Shown: positions 32,929 to 44,759 of the stretch, one piece after another
Numbering within the stretch: position 1 is the stretch's first letter
Layout: every line of letters starts with the position of its first letter
NCBI RefSeq assembly: GCF_002155975.1
Contig: NZ_MUMI01000023.1
Coordinates: forward strand, 29,253 to 93,252
Source of the DNA: Amycolatopsis kentuckyensis
GTDB taxonomy: Bacteria > Actinomycetota > Actinomycetes > Mycobacteriales > Pseudonocardiaceae
Direction: 5' to 3'
Length of the DNA: 64,000 nucleotides
Position numbers and translations under genes: made by a program
The notes under the pieces: generated by a model
Seen by the model: the letters and a program-made list of their open reading frames with translations, nothing else
What the model was told of the DNA's origin: nothing
Database searches by the model: none

Positions 32929-34010
32929 CCGTCCTCCCCCGGCCCGCTCTCGAGGCGCCCGTCGAGCAGCGCGACCCGTTCGCCCATCCCGCGCAAACCG
33001 TAGCCTGCCGCCGCCGCGTCCGGCGGCCGCCTGCCCTGCCGGTCGGCCACGGTCAGCTCCACCGCCCCGTCGGCGTAGCCGAGCCTGACGTCCACTTCGG
33101 CGCGCGGCGCGTGCTTGCGGGTGTTGGCCAGCGCTTCCTGCACCGCGCGGACCAGCGCGGTGCCGACGGCCGGGTCGAGCTCGCGTGGCCGGCCTGCGAC
33201 CGTGAGGTCCGCGCGGGCGCCGCTGTCCAGCCGGTACGCGGCGAGGAGGTCCGCGATCGCGCGTTCCACGCCGACGGCGTCCTCGCGCAGCGCGGCCACG
33301 GCCTTCCGGGCTTCGGCGAGCCCGTCCGAGGCCAGCGTCTGGGCCCGTTCGATCTGCGCGACCGCGTCCGGGCTCGCCCCGTCGCGCACCAGCATCAGCC
33401 GCGCGCCCTGCAGGTTCAGGGCCAGCCCGGCCAGCGAATGCGCCAGGACGTCGTGCAGCTCGCGGGCGATGCGGGCACGTTCGGCGAGCGCGGCGGCGCG
33501 GGCGTGCTCCTCGTTGGCGGTCTGGGCACGGGCGAGCGCCAGCTCGGTCTGCTCGATGCGGGCGAGGCGGGCCCGCCGGTTCAGTCCCATCAGCACGACC
33601 ACGGCGAGGACCGCATACGTCGACAGCGCGCCTTCCCACACGCCGTGGCGGGCCGCCCCGGCCGTGATCGCCGCGATGTCGAGTGCGACCGCCAGCACGA
33701 TCGGCACCGTGGATTGCCGCAGCACCACGAAGAACGTGGTGCTGAACATCGCCACCGACGCCCAGCTGCTCGGCAGGAGCACCCAGAGCCCGCCCGTGCT
33801 GGCGATCACGGTGAGGGGCAGCGCCGTCGTCAGCGGCCGGACGCGGGCCTCGTGGATCCACAGCAACGGGATCGACAGCGCCAGGGTGAACCCGATCAGC
33901 AACCAGGCACGCAGGTCCGCACGGAACATGGCGGCGACCATCGGCACCGCGACGAGTGCCCAGCGCAACCAGCCCTGAGCCCGGGGGAAGGCGGCTGGTC
34001 GGGTCGTCAT
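32898..34010 (-). CDS. sensor histidine kinase, HisKA_3 type
   Basis: 370-residue membrane kinase. About five hydrophobic segments occupy residues 12-143 and form the sensor, with no large extracellular loop, so the signal is probably sensed in the membrane. The dimerisation domain has the phospho-accepting His186 in ARELHDVLAHSLAGL. The ATPase domain carries an N-box (EALANTRKHAPRAEV) and a G-box (GYGLRGMGERV). ATG 34010 starts it. Its end overlaps the response regulator gene by 31 bases. Actinobacterial members of this class often respond to cell-wall damage, but the signal is not known here. It is divergent from the M23 peptidase gene. Confidence 0.93.
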   Translation of the reverse strand: MTTRPAAFPRAQGWLRWALVAVPMVAAMFRADLRAWLLIGFTLALSIPLLWIHEARVRPLTTALPLTVIASTGGLWVLLPSSWASVAMFSTTFFVVLRQSTVPIVLAVALDIAAITAGAARHGVWEGALSTYAVLAVVVLMGLNRRARLARIEQTELALARAQTANEEHARAAALAERARIARELHDVLAHSLAGLALNLQGARLMLVRDGASPDAVAQIERAQTLASDGLAEARKAVAALREDAVGVERAIADLLAAYRLDSGARADLTVAGRPRELDPAVGTALVRAVQEALANTRKHAPRAEVDVRLGYADGAVELTVADRQGRRPPDAAAAGYGLRGMGERVALLDGRLESGPGEDGWRIHLTVPA

Positions 34011-34105
34011 TTCGGCAGTCCTCCGCGGGTGCTTGTACGGAAAATGTACCGACGGGGACTTCCCTTCGTGGTGTCAGTTGTCCCGTTTGTCAAGGAGGTT
34101 CCCCC

Positions 34106-34960
34106 ATGTCCAGGTTGCGACGGCTCGCCCTGATCGCCGCCGCCGCGGCGCTGCCCGCGCTCGGCCTTTCCCTCGCCGGTCAGACGACGGCGTCGGCCGC
34201 GCCCAACTTCCAGGTGCCGTTCAAGTGCGGCGTCACCGTGACCGCCGCGACGTTCAGCGGTCACAGCCCGGCGTACTCGGTCGACTTCCAGAAGGACGGC
34301 ATCACCGGCATGCCGGTGCTCGCCTCGGCGTCGGGCACGGTGAGCCGGGTCGCCGACGAAGGCGGCTCGAGCTACGGCAAGTGGATCGAGCTGGACCACG
34401 GTGGCGGCTGGAAGACCCGGTACGCGCACCTGTCGGCCCAGGAGGTCTCCGTCGGGCAGTCGGTCGTGGGCGGCAAGCAGATCGGCAAGGCGGGCGCGAC
34501 CGGCGGCGTCACCGGCCCGCACCTGCACTTCGAAGAGCGCCTGGACGGCGTGGTGCAGAAGGCGAAGCTGAACGGCGTCGCCGTGCCGTACTACGGCCAC
34601 ACCAACTTCACGAGCAAGAACGGCTGCGGCGGCAACCCGTACTCGGCCGACGAGGTGTGCGGCGACGGCTTCGACGTCGTGGACCAGCAGGCGCTGGCCA
34701 ACTCGTCGGGCACGGCCTACCTGCTGTACAACGCGTCCACCAAGGCGAACTGCGTGACCACCCTGAAGGCCACGTCCCTCGGCACGGCCAGCGACGTCTC
34801 GGCGTTCCTCGAGGTCGAAGGTTCGGCGCGGGTGACCGATTCCGGCAGCTTCACGTACTACGCCGGGCCGGTCAAGAAGACCGCCGACTCGACCTGCGTG
34901 AAGTGGGGCGGCTCGGTGGGCAGCAACACCTACGAGAGCGGGTTCGAGCACTGCGGCTGA
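34106..34960 (+). CDS. secreted M23 (LytM) peptidase-like protein
   Basis: 284-residue exported protein with a signal peptide (about 1-32). The M23 domain has the zinc ligands His53 and Asp60 (GHSPAYSVD), the catalytic His108 (YAHLS) and His141 (HLHFEE). All needed residues are therefore present for cleavage of peptidoglycan cross-bridges. The C-terminal 130 residues form an additional domain with cysteines (NGCGG, DEVCGDG, KANCVTT, STCVKW, EHCG), probably disulfide-bonded. ATG 34106 has AAGGAGG 8 bases upstream. It is divergent from the sensor kinase operon and could be one of its targets. Confidence 0.9.
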   Translation: MSRLRRLALIAAAAALPALGLSLAGQTTASAAPNFQVPFKCGVTVTAATFSGHSPAYSVDFQKDGITGMPVLASASGTVSRVADEGGSSYGKWIELDHGGGWKTRYAHLSAQEVSVGQSVVGGKQIGKAGATGGVTGPHLHFEERLDGVVQKAKLNGVAVPYYGHTNFTSKNGCGGNPYSADEVCGDGFDVVDQQALANSSGTAYLLYNASTKANCVTTLKATSLGTASDVSAFLEVEGSARVTDSGSFTYYAGPVKKTADSTCVKWGGSVGSNTYESGFEHCG

Positions 34961-34970
34961 GCCGGTGACA

Positions 34971-34989
34971 CCCGGGGCTCCGCCCCGGG
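34971..34989 (+). terminator. hairpin terminator after the M23 peptidase gene
   Basis: CCCGGGGC (34971-34978), a 3-base loop, then GCCCCGGG (34982-34989), 11 bases after the stop codon. No U-tract, as is common in high-GC actinobacteria. The rest of the 222-base gap up to the next gene is GC-rich without a clear promoter. Confidence 0.65.
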
Positions 34990-35182
34990 CCGGGGGTTCC
35001 GCCACCCGGGCCCCCGCAAGACGATCGTGGTCGGACGGTGGGGCCGGGCACTATAGCCCGCCCCACCGACAGGAACTCTCCGCCCGGCCGCCGCCGGGCG
35101 GATTCCGTCCACATCGGCCCCCGCTGTCCACAGATTTGCCGCCACCGCCCCATTCATCGCCGTCCTGCCCCATCGTGGAGGC

Positions 35183-36235
35183 ATGACCACCACCACCCCG
35201 GCCGACGTCCGGGACCCCGAGCAGCTGCTGGCGGCGCTGCCGTACCTGATCGGCTTCCGGCCCGCGAAATCCGTGGTCCTGCTCGGCCACCAGTACCCGG
35301 GCAAAAGCCTGGGCCTGGTCCTGCGCGGCGACCTGCCCGGCCGCGCACACCGGGCCGGCCAAGCGCAGGCGATGGCCCCGCGGTTCGCCGCCGGCCACCA
35401 CATCGGCGTGACCCTGGTGATCGTCGGCGGCCGGCGAAGACCCGGAAAGCCGCCGCCGCACGCGGGTTTCGTCGACGAACTGGAGCGGGCGCTGGGGAAG
35501 TTCGGCCTCCCGGTCCTGCACGCCCTGTGGGCACCGGCCATCACCACCGGCGCACCCTGGGCGTGTTACGGCGTCGAAGGATGCGGCGGCGCATTGCCGG
35601 ACCTGAGCGCAACGGTCGTGGCGGCGGCCGCGACCGAGCGCGGCACGGTGGTGTTCGACAGCCGCGAGGAGCTCGAGGCCCTGCTGGCCCCGAGATCACC
35701 GGAGGCGGTCGCCCGCCGCGCGGATCAGCTGTCCCGCTTGACATCCCCACCCGGTCCGGAAGCGACAAGCATCGATGACGCGGCCGCGGCGCTCCACGAG
35801 GCATTCGTGCGTCAGCGCCGAGACGAAGGGCCGCCGACGGACGAGCAGGCGGTCCTGCTGGCGAACGCGTTGAGGCTGCCCGACATCCGCGACATCTGCC
35901 TGGCGATGGCGGTACCCCCGGGCGACGCATTGGCCCGGGAGGCCGAGCGCCTGTGGCTGACCCTGGTCCGCGAGCTCCCACCCCCGCACCGCGCAGAGCC
36001 GGCGGCCTTCCTGGGCTTCACGGCGTACCTCCGTGGCGACGGAGCATTCGCGGGCATGGCCCTGGCCAACGCCCTGGAAGCGGCACCGGACCACGTGCTG
36101 GCATCACTGTTGAAGAGGGTGCTGGACACCGGAACACCCCCGGAGGTGATCCGCGGCTTGGCAACAGCAGCGGCCGGCCCCCTGGTCGGCTTCGGCCTGG
36201 AACCGCCGGATTTCGACACGGGGCGGGCGGCATGA
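35183..36235 (+). CDS. DUF4192 family protein
   Basis: 350-residue cytoplasmic protein matching the actinobacterial DUF4192 pattern: PYLIGFRPAKSVVLLG near the start, a helical C-terminal half, and a conserved LWLTLVRELPPPHRAEPAAFLGFTAYLRGDGAFAGMALANAL region. Function unknown; the family is common next to DNA-repair and SOS genes in actinobacteria. ATG 35183 is preceded by GTGGAGGC. Its C-terminal end (VGFGLEPPDFDTGRAA) is intact. Confidence 0.85.
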   Translation: MTTTTPADVRDPEQLLAALPYLIGFRPAKSVVLLGHQYPGKSLGLVLRGDLPGRAHRAGQAQAMAPRFAAGHHIGVTLVIVGGRRRPGKPPPHAGFVDELERALGKFGLPVLHALWAPAITTGAPWACYGVEGCGGALPDLSATVVAAAATERGTVVFDSREELEALLAPRSPEAVARRADQLSRLTSPPGPEATSIDDAAAALHEAFVRQRRDEGPPTDEQAVLLANALRLPDIRDICLAMAVPPGDALAREAERLWLTLVRELPPPHRAEPAAFLGFTAYLRGDGAFAGMALANALEAAPDHVLASLLKRVLDTGTPPEVIRGLATAAAGPLVGFGLEPPDFDTGRAA

Positions 36236-36659
36236 GAAGGGCAGCGCGCGGTAACCGGCTCGGCTTGAGTCCTCTGTGGACACCGCGCGGGTGGGCTTTC
36301 GGGTCGAGGGAAGCCGGTGAGTCAGAGTCCACTATGGATGCTGCGCCCAGTCCGCCGGGAGCCGACCGGTCCTACACGGCCGCCTCAGCGGCAGAGCGCA
36401 GTCGACCGGCCCCACGCGGGTCTCAGCCGCAGAGCCCCAGTCCGCCGGCCAACGCGGCCGTCTCAGCCGCAGAGCCCCAGTCCGCCGGCCAACGCGGCCG
36501 TCTCAGCCGCAGAGCCCCAGTCCGCCGGCCAACGCGGCCGTCCCAGCCGCAGAGCCCGCCCCACCGGCCTGCCCACTCCGGCTTACCCCGGGTCGCCGGT
36601 GACCTCGCGGGCCGGGGCGCAAAGCCCCAGCCCGTCACCCGCGCTCGATCAGCGCGGCC
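36236..36659 (+). repeat. 40-bp tandem repeat array in the DUF4192-galE gap
   Basis: No gene in this 424-base gap. Three identical 40-base units lie at 36421-36460, 36461-36500 and 36501-36540, each beginning TCTCAGCCGCAGAGCC and ending AACGCGGCCG. Degenerate copies flank them (about 36382-36420 and 36541-36575). The period is not a multiple of three, and apparent reading frames across it are low-complexity, so it is not coding. The identity of the central copies implies recent amplification. Confidence 0.85.
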
Positions 36660-37640
36660 TCAGCCCCGCCGCGACTGGGTGAACTCCCAAGCGTCCCGGA
36701 CGATCCCGGCCAGCTCGGTCCGCTCCGGCTTCCACCCGAGCTCCGCACGAGCCCGGTCACTGGCCGCCACGAGCACCGACGGGTCACCCGCCCGCCGCGG
36801 AGCCACCGCGGCCGGCACCGGGTGACCGGTCACCTCGCGGCAGGCTTCGATCACCTCGAGAACGGAGAACCCGGTGCCATTGCCCAGGTTGTAGATACGG
36901 TGCTCACCCTCAGTGGCGTGCTTGAGCGCCAGCAGGTGCGCGTCCGCGAGGTCCACGACGTGGATGTAGTCGCGCACCGCCGTGTGGTCCGGCGTCGGGT
37001 AGTCGTCGCCGTAGATCTGGATGCGCTCGCGGTCGCCCGAAGCGACCTGCAGAACGAGAGGAATGAGATGGGTTTCCGTGGTGTGGCGCTCGCCGAAGGC
37101 GCCGTACGCACCCGCGACGTTGAAGTACCGCAGGCTCACCGCCGCCAGGCCGTGCGCGACGGCGAAGCTGGTGATCGCGGCGTCGATGGCGAGCTTCGTG
37201 GCGCCGTAGGTGTTGGTCGGCCGGGTCGGCGCCGTCTCCGGGATCGGCGACTGCTCCGGCTCGCCGTAGGTCGCCGCCGTCGAGGAGAACACCAGCCGCG
37301 GCGTGCCGTGCTCCTGCATGGCCTCGAGCAGCCGCAGCGAGGTGACGACGTTGCCTTCCCAGTACTTCGCCGGCTCCGTCATCGACTCGCCCACCAGCGA
37401 CTTCGCGGCGAAGTGCAGCACGCCGTCGAAGCCCTCGCGCAGCAGGCTGCCCGCCACTTCGGCCGCGTCGCCTTCGATGAACCGCGCGTCCGGGTGGACG
37501 GCGTCGGCGTGCCCGGTGGACAGGTCGTCGACGACCGTGACCTGGTGCCCGGCTTCGACCAGCCGGGCGGCGCAGACACTTCCGACGTACCCGGCTCCGC
37601 CCGTCACGACCAGCTTCAGGGCGTTGCTCTGCTCCGACAC
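36660..37640 (-). CDS. galE: UDP-glucose 4-epimerase
   Basis: Interconverts UDP-glucose and UDP-galactose for cell-wall and Leloir metabolism. The 326-residue extended SDR has the NAD-binding [10 protein letters not shown] (12-21), catalytic Ser/Thr and Tyr145-x3-Lys149 (NTYGATKLA), and the C-terminal [18 protein letters not shown] sugar-binding region. GTG 37640 is chosen because AGGAAGG lies upstream and a longer frame adds only a poorly conserved segment. A hairpin separates it from galK upstream, so it has its own promoter. Pairing with ideR/dtxR matches Corynebacterium and Mycobacterium gene order. Confidence 0.95.
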   Translation of the reverse strand: MSEQSNALKLVVTGGAGYVGSVCAARLVEAGHQVTVVDDLSTGHADAVHPDARFIEGDAAEVAGSLLREGFDGVLHFAAKSLVGESMTEPAKYWEGNVVTSLRLLEAMQEHGTPRLVFSSTAATYGEPEQSPIPETAPTRPTNTYGATKLAIDAAITSFAVAHGLAAVSLRYFNVAGAYGAFGERHTTETHLIPLVLQVASGDRERIQIYGDDYPTPDHTAVRDYIHVVDLADAHLLALKHATEGEHRIYNLGNGTGFSVLEVIEACREVTGHPVPAAVAPRRAGDPSVLVAASDRARAELGWKPERTELAGIVRDAWEFTQSRRG

Positions 37641-37694
37641 ATCCAGGCCTTCCTGCCGAGGGTGACTGTGCCCCACAGTCTTCCCCCTGGCCGG

Positions 37695-37736
37695 CGCGCG
37701 GGTCCGCGCGGGGGTTGCCCCGGGCGGACCCGCGCG
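37695..37736 (-). terminator. hairpin terminator between galK and galE
   Basis: Perfect 13-base arms, CGCGCGGGTCCGC (37695-37707) and its reverse complement (37724-37736), flank a 16-base GC-rich loop. It lies directly after the galK stop on the minus strand, so ideR-galK transcripts probably end here and galE is expressed separately. Confidence 0.7.
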
Positions 37737-37739
37737 GTG

Positions 37740-38924
37740 TCAGAGCTCGTCGCGGCCGGCGCCGCGGGAGGGCACCGCCGTGAACATCCGCGGCCGCCGG
37801 TAGCCGGCCTTTTCGTAGGCCGCCTCGACGGCCTCCTTGACCCGCTCCAGGTCGGCGTCACGGACCAGCGCGATCGCCGAGCCGCCGAAGCCGCCGCCGG
37901 TCATCCGCGAGCCGAGCGCGCCGGCCGCCCGGGCCGAGTCGACCGCGAGGTCCAGCTCGGCCGTGGAGATCCGGTAGTCGTCGCGCATGCTGACGTGCGA
38001 GGCGTCCAGGTACGGCCCGATGTCGGCCAGCCGCCCGGCGCGCAGCAGCTCGACCGTCTCGAGCACCCGCTGGTTTTCGGTGACGACGTGCCGCACCAGC
38101 GGTGCCAGGTCCTCCGGCAGCCGGTCGAGGGCGTCGGAGAGACCCTCGACGGTGACGTCGCGCAGCGCCTTCACCCCGAGCAGCTCGGCCGCCCGCTCGG
38201 TGCCGCGGCGGCGCTCGCCGTAGCCGCCTTCGGCGTGCGAGTGCTTGGTGCGGGTGTCCATGATCAGCACCTGCAGCCCGGCGTCGGCCAGGCCGAACGG
38301 CACCTGCTCCTGCTCGCCCGACCGGACGTCCAGGAACAGCACGTGGGACTCGGTGCAGCAGAGGGACGCCGTCTGGTCGAGCAGGCCGGTGGGCGCGCCG
38401 ACGAAGTCGTTCTCCGACCGCTGCACCCACCGCGCGACCTCGGGCCGCGTCGGGACGTCGTCGCGGCTGCCGTCCAGCTCCAGGCCGGCCAGCCCGAGCA
38501 GCGCCAGCGACACCGCGCACTCGAGCGCGTGGGAGGAGGACAGCCCCGCCCCCGACGGCACGTCCCCGGCGATGACCAGGTCGGCTCCGTTCGCGAAGCC
38601 CTGGTCGCGCAGCACCCAGGTGACGCCCGCCGGGTACGCGGCCCACCCTTCGACGGAGCCCGGCGCCAGGTCGGCGATCTTGAGCTCGCCGGAGCGCTGG
38701 AGCTGGCCGTCGTCGCCCAGGGTGGCCACGGACAGGATGCCGTCCCCACGGGGCGACGCCGCCACGGCCAGCCGGTGCGGCAGGGCGAACGGCAGCACGA
38801 AGCCGTCGTTGTAGTCGGTGTGCTCGCCGATCAGGTTCACCCGGCCGGGCGCCGACCAGACGCCCGCCGGCGCGGTGCCGTGGACCGTGTGGAACGCCGC
38901 CACGGCCTCCGAAGCGGGGCTCAT
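37740..38924 (-). CDS. galK: galactokinase
   Basis: Phosphorylates alpha-galactose at C1 in the Leloir pathway. The 394-residue GHMP kinase has the galactokinase signature [15 protein letters not shown] (27-41), the ATP-binding [13 protein letters not shown] motif (123-135) and the C-terminal [11 protein letters not shown] motif. ATG 38924 overlaps the stop of ideR (ATGA), so the two are translationally coupled. galT is not in the window. The association of an iron regulator with galactose genes is conserved in the order dtxR-galE of corynebacteria. Confidence 0.96.
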   Translation of the reverse strand: MSPASEAVAAFHTVHGTAPAGVWSAPGRVNLIGEHTDYNDGFVLPFALPHRLAVAASPRGDGILSVATLGDDGQLQRSGELKIADLAPGSVEGWAAYPAGVTWVLRDQGFANGADLVIAGDVPSGAGLSSSHALECAVSLALLGLAGLELDGSRDDVPTRPEVARWVQRSENDFVGAPTGLLDQTASLCCTESHVLFLDVRSGEQEQVPFGLADAGLQVLIMDTRTKHSHAEGGYGERRRGTERAAELLGVKALRDVTVEGLSDALDRLPEDLAPLVRHVVTENQRVLETVELLRAGRLADIGPYLDASHVSMRDDYRISTAELDLAVDSARAAGALGSRMTGGGFGGSAIALVRDADLERVKEAVEAAYEKAGYRRPRMFTAVPSRGAGRDEL

Positions 38925-39610
38925 CGGGCCTGCGCCAGGACGGCGTGCAGCGCGGAGCTGGCGACCTGGGCGGTGGTGTCCCCGCCGGTGACCTCGATGG
39001 TGCCGCCGTTGGCCTTGCCGACGGTGACCGTGCCGCCCGGCACGATGCCGACGGACTTGAGCTCGGTCATCAGCGACTCGTCCAGCTGGACGTGCTCGGC
39101 GATGCGCCGGATCTCGACGCGGCCGCCGCCGGTGCGGGCGAACTCGTCGAGCCGGACCAGGTCGGCCTCCGCGGGCGGCGCGGGTTCGCCGTCGCCCAGC
39201 TTGTCGAGGCCGGGGATCGGGTTGCCGTACGGGGAGGTGGTCGGGTGGTCGAGCAGCTTGACCAGCTTGCGCTCGACGGCCTCGCTCATTACGTGTTCCC
39301 ACCGGCACGCCTCGTTGTGCACGTGCTCCCACTCGAGCCCGATCACGTCGACGAGGAGACGTTCGGCGAGGCGGTGCTTGCGCATGACGGCGATCGCCAG
39401 CTCCCGGCCGTGGTCGGTCAGCTGCAGGTGCCGGTCGTCGGCGACCACGACCAGCCCGTCACGCTCCATCCGGGCGACGGTCTGGCTCACGGTCGGGCCG
39501 CTCTGCTGCAGGCGCTCGGCGATGCGGGCGCGCAGCGGAACGACACCTTCTTCTTCGAGCTCGTAGATGGTACGCAAGTACATCTCGGTGGTGTCGATGA
39601 GATCGTTCAC
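38921..39610 (-). CDS. ideR: iron-dependent regulator IdeR/DtxR
   Basis: 229-residue ferrous-iron-activated repressor of siderophore and iron-uptake genes. It has an N-terminal winged helix ([28 protein letters not shown]), a metal-binding dimerisation domain ([32 protein letters not shown], with the Cys/His/Glu ligands) and a C-terminal SH3-like domain. GTG 39610 is preferred: AAGGGGAC lies 6 bases upstream and [21 protein letters not shown] begins at the usual place; ATG 39637 has no ribosome site. It leads the ideR-galK operon. Confidence 0.96.
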   Translation of the reverse strand: MNDLIDTTEMYLRTIYELEEEGVVPLRARIAERLQQSGPTVSQTVARMERDGLVVVADDRHLQLTDHGRELAIAVMRKHRLAERLLVDVIGLEWEHVHNEACRWEHVMSEAVERKLVKLLDHPTTSPYGNPIPGLDKLGDGEPAPPAEADLVRLDEFARTGGGRVEIRRIAEHVQLDESLMTELKSVGIVPGGTVTVGKANGGTIEVTGGDTTAQVASSALHAVLAQAR

Positions 39611-39750
39611 GCTGTCCCCTTCGTCCGCGTTGCTCATCGTAGTCGTTGACTCCGGCAGCGGCGGCGGCCCTCGGGGGTAACAACTCGCCGGTGGGGGATA
39701 TGTCCGCACCCCGGCGCGGCCGGGCGAGCGGCCGCTGCAAGATGGGAGGC

Positions 39751-40596
39751 ATGCGTCCGCTGATCAGCACCACCGACCTCGCCGCCGCGCTGGCCGGCCC
39801 GGCCGGGGACCGCCCCGTGGTCCTCGACGTCCGCTGGCGGCTCGCCGGCCCGCCCGGCGCCGACTCCTACCGCGAGGGTCATGTGCCCGGAGCGGTGTTC
39901 ACCGACCTCGACAGCGTCCTCGCGGGCAAGCCGGGCGAGGGCGGCCGGCATCCCCTGCCCGACCCGGCGGACCTGCAACGCGACCTGCGCGCGGCCGGCG
40001 TGCGGGAGGGCGCCCCGGTGGTGGCTTACGACGACGCGGACGGCTCGGTGGCGGCGAGGGCCTGGTGGCTCCTGCGCTGGGCGGGCCACGAAGAGGTGAC
40101 GGTCCTCGACGGCGGTTACGCGGCGTGGACGGCCGAGGGCCACCCGGTGAGCACGGAGGAAGCGAACCCGGAGCCGGGTGACTTCACGGTCCGCCCGGGA
40201 GGAATGCCGGTCCTGGACGCGGACGAAGCAGCAGCCCTCGCCCGCGACGGCCTCCTCCTCGACGCCCGGGCAACCCCCAGGTACGCGGGCGAGACGGAGC
40301 CGGTGGACCCCCGGGCAGGCCACATCCCGGGAGCGGTGAACGCCCCATTCGCGGCCCACCTCGGCCCCGACGGCCGCTGGCGCCCCCCGGGCGAGCTGGC
40401 AACGCGCTTCGCGGACTTGGGCCTCCGCCCGGGCGAGCCGGTGGGCGCGTACTGCGGCTCAGGGGTGACGGCCAGCTCGGTGGTCCTGGCCCTGGAGCTG
40501 GCGGGCCACCCGGGAGCGGGCCTGTACGCGGGCTCGTGGTCCCACTGGTCCCAGGACCCGAACCGCCCAGCAGCGACGGGCAACCTGCCCGGCTGA
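39751..40596 (+). CDS. thiosulfate/3-mercaptopyruvate sulfurtransferase
   Basis: 281-residue enzyme with two rhodanese domains (about 8-130 and 150-270). The catalytic Cys235 lies in the loop [10 protein letters not shown], typical of the mercaptopyruvate/SseA branch, and transfers sulfane sulfur to thiols or cyanide. The first domain lacks the catalytic cysteine, as usual (DDADGS). ATG 39751 follows CAAGAT by 7 bases, suggesting a leaderless start; ATG 39742 would add 3 residues. A 62-base tandem duplication covers the last codons and the region after the stop. It is divergent from ideR. Confidence 0.93.
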   Translation: MRPLISTTDLAAALAGPAGDRPVVLDVRWRLAGPPGADSYREGHVPGAVFTDLDSVLAGKPGEGGRHPLPDPADLQRDLRAAGVREGAPVVAYDDADGSVAARAWWLLRWAGHEEVTVLDGGYAAWTAEGHPVSTEEANPEPGDFTVRPGGMPVLDADEAAALARDGLLLDARATPRYAGETEPVDPRAGHIPGAVNAPFAAHLGPDGRWRPPGELATRFADLGLRPGEPVGAYCGSGVTASSVVLALELAGHPGAGLYAGSWSHWSQDPNRPAATGNLPG

Positions 40597-40903
40597 GCCG
40601 CGGCGGGGGTCGAGTGGTGGCCCGCGCCACCGGGTGGCGGGTCGTCCTGCCGGGCTGAGCTGCGGCGGAGTCGAGTGGTGGCCCGCGCCGCCTGGCGGCG
40701 CGCCTCCTGCCAGGCCCTCGCGAGCCGACCGGTGTTGTGACCGGCCGGGGGCGCGCCAGCCCAGCCGACCCGAGCGAACCGGGGCGCGCTTGCCCGGCGG
40801 TCCCCACCGAGCCTGGTCCCTCCAGGCCGACCCACCCGCCGCCCGAACCCCGCCACACCTTCCACTCCACGTCTCCGGCCGATCGGCACTAGAGTCGGGC
40901 GGT
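40584..40903 (+). repeat. 62-bp tandem duplication and gene-free gap before acuC
   Basis: The unit beginning CCTGCCCGGCTGAGCCGCGG at 40584 recurs with few changes from 40646 to about 40705, and a third copy is begun at 40706. The first unit includes the last four codons and stop of the sulfurtransferase. The remaining gap, to 40903, contains no gene; TAGAGT at 40890-40895 is a likely -10 for acuC. Confidence 0.75.
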
Positions 40904-42073
40904 ATGTCGCCGGCCGTTGTTTGGGACCGTGGTCTGCTCGGTTATGACCTGGGTGGGGATCACCCCTTCAATCCCGTGCGGCTGGAGCTCACCGTCCGGC
41001 TGGCCACCGAGCTCGGCGTGCTCGACGACGTCGAACTCCTCGTCCCGGCCGCCGCCGGGGATGACGAACTGCTCCGGATCCACGCGCCCGAATACCTGGC
41101 CGCCGTGCGGGATGCTCCGCTCGTCGGCTGGGATGTCGGGCACGGGCTCGGTACCTCCGACAACCCCGTCTTCACCGACATGCACGACGCCTCCGCGCTC
41201 GTTGTCGGGTCCACGCTGCTCGCCGCGCGGAAGGTCGCCGAAGGCGAGGCTCGAAGGGCCGTCAACATCGCCGGGGGACTGCACCACGCCATGCGGGACC
41301 AGGCCGCCGGGTTCTGCGTCTACAACGACTGCGCCGTCGCCATCTCGTGGCTGCTCGACCACGGCTTCGACCGCATCGCCTACATCGACACCGACGTCCA
41401 CCACGGCGACGGTGTCCAGGCCGCCTTCTACGACGACCCGCGCGTCCTCACCATCTCGATGCACCAGCACCCCTTCACGCTCTGGCCCGGCACCGGCTAC
41501 TCCGCCGAGACCGGCCGCGGGAAGGCCGACGGCACCTCCGTCAACGTCCCGCTGCCCCCGCGCACGCGGGATCCCGGCTGGCTGCGTGCCTTCAACGCCG
41601 TCGTCCCCTCGCTGCTCGCCGACTTCGAACCGCAGCTGCTCTTCACCCAGTGCGGGGTCGACTCGCACGAAGAAGACCCCCTGGCCGACCTCTCCCTGTC
41701 CGTGGACGGGCACCGGACCATCTACGCCACCCTCCGGGACCTCGCCGAGACCTACGCCGGCGGGAAGTGGATCGCCGTCGGCGGCGGCGGGTACCAGCTG
41801 ATCCGGGTCGTTCCGCGGTCCTGGACGCACCTGATCGCCACCGTGCTCGACCGGGACGTCGACCCGGCGACGCCGCTGCCGCCCGGCTGGGTCGGAACCG
41901 TCGCCAAGGCCGCGCCGCACGCCGAGCTCCCGCAGACCATGTCCGACGACCGCGACACCGGGTTCAAGCCGTGGGGCGACGGCGAGGACGACCCGGTCGA
42001 CATCGCCGTCCGGGACACCCGCCGCGCCGTCTTCCCGCTGCACGGCCTCGACCCGGACGACCCCAGGGACTGA
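40904..42073 (+). CDS. acuC: AcuC, class I histone-deacetylase-like protein deacetylase
   Basis: 389-residue zinc deacetylase that removes acetyl groups from lysines of metabolic enzymes, classically acetyl-CoA synthetase. The HDAC signatures are present: NIAGGLHHAM with His127-His128, AGFCVYNDCAVA, and the zinc ligands Asp164 and His166 in IDTDVHHGDG, with GGGGY near the C-terminus. ATG 40904 lies 8 bases after TAGAGT (40890-40895), predicting a leaderless transcript. It lies 2 bases before a GNAT-containing acetyltransferase that would carry out the reverse modification. Length and C-terminus are normal for actinobacterial AcuC. Confidence 0.94.
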   Translation: MSPAVVWDRGLLGYDLGGDHPFNPVRLELTVRLATELGVLDDVELLVPAAAGDDELLRIHAPEYLAAVRDAPLVGWDVGHGLGTSDNPVFTDMHDASALVVGSTLLAARKVAEGEARRAVNIAGGLHHAMRDQAAGFCVYNDCAVAISWLLDHGFDRIAYIDTDVHHGDGVQAAFYDDPRVLTISMHQHPFTLWPGTGYSAETGRGKADGTSVNVPLPPRTRDPGWLRAFNAVVPSLLADFEPQLLFTQCGVDSHEEDPLADLSLSVDGHRTIYATLRDLAETYAGGKWIAVGGGGYQLIRVVPRSWTHLIATVLDRDVDPATPLPPGWVGTVAKAAPHAELPQTMSDDRDTGFKPWGDGEDDPVDIAVRDTRRAVFPLHGLDPDDPRD

Positions 42074-42075
42074 CC

Positions 42076-44757
<2,682 letters not shown>

Positions 44758-44759
44758 CC

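Noticed and set aside
36382..36575. CRISPR array
   Set aside because: The repeats are directly tandem without unique spacers, and no cas genes are nearby.
36317..36682. Possible gene of 121 codons across the 40-bp repeats
   Set aside because: Low-complexity Pro/Ser/Arg sequence made by repeats whose period is not a multiple of three, and no ribosome binding site.
36822..39566. Long plus-strand open frame over galE, galK and ideR
   Set aside because: The minus-strand genes carry clear family signatures; this frame does not and spans three genes and a terminator.
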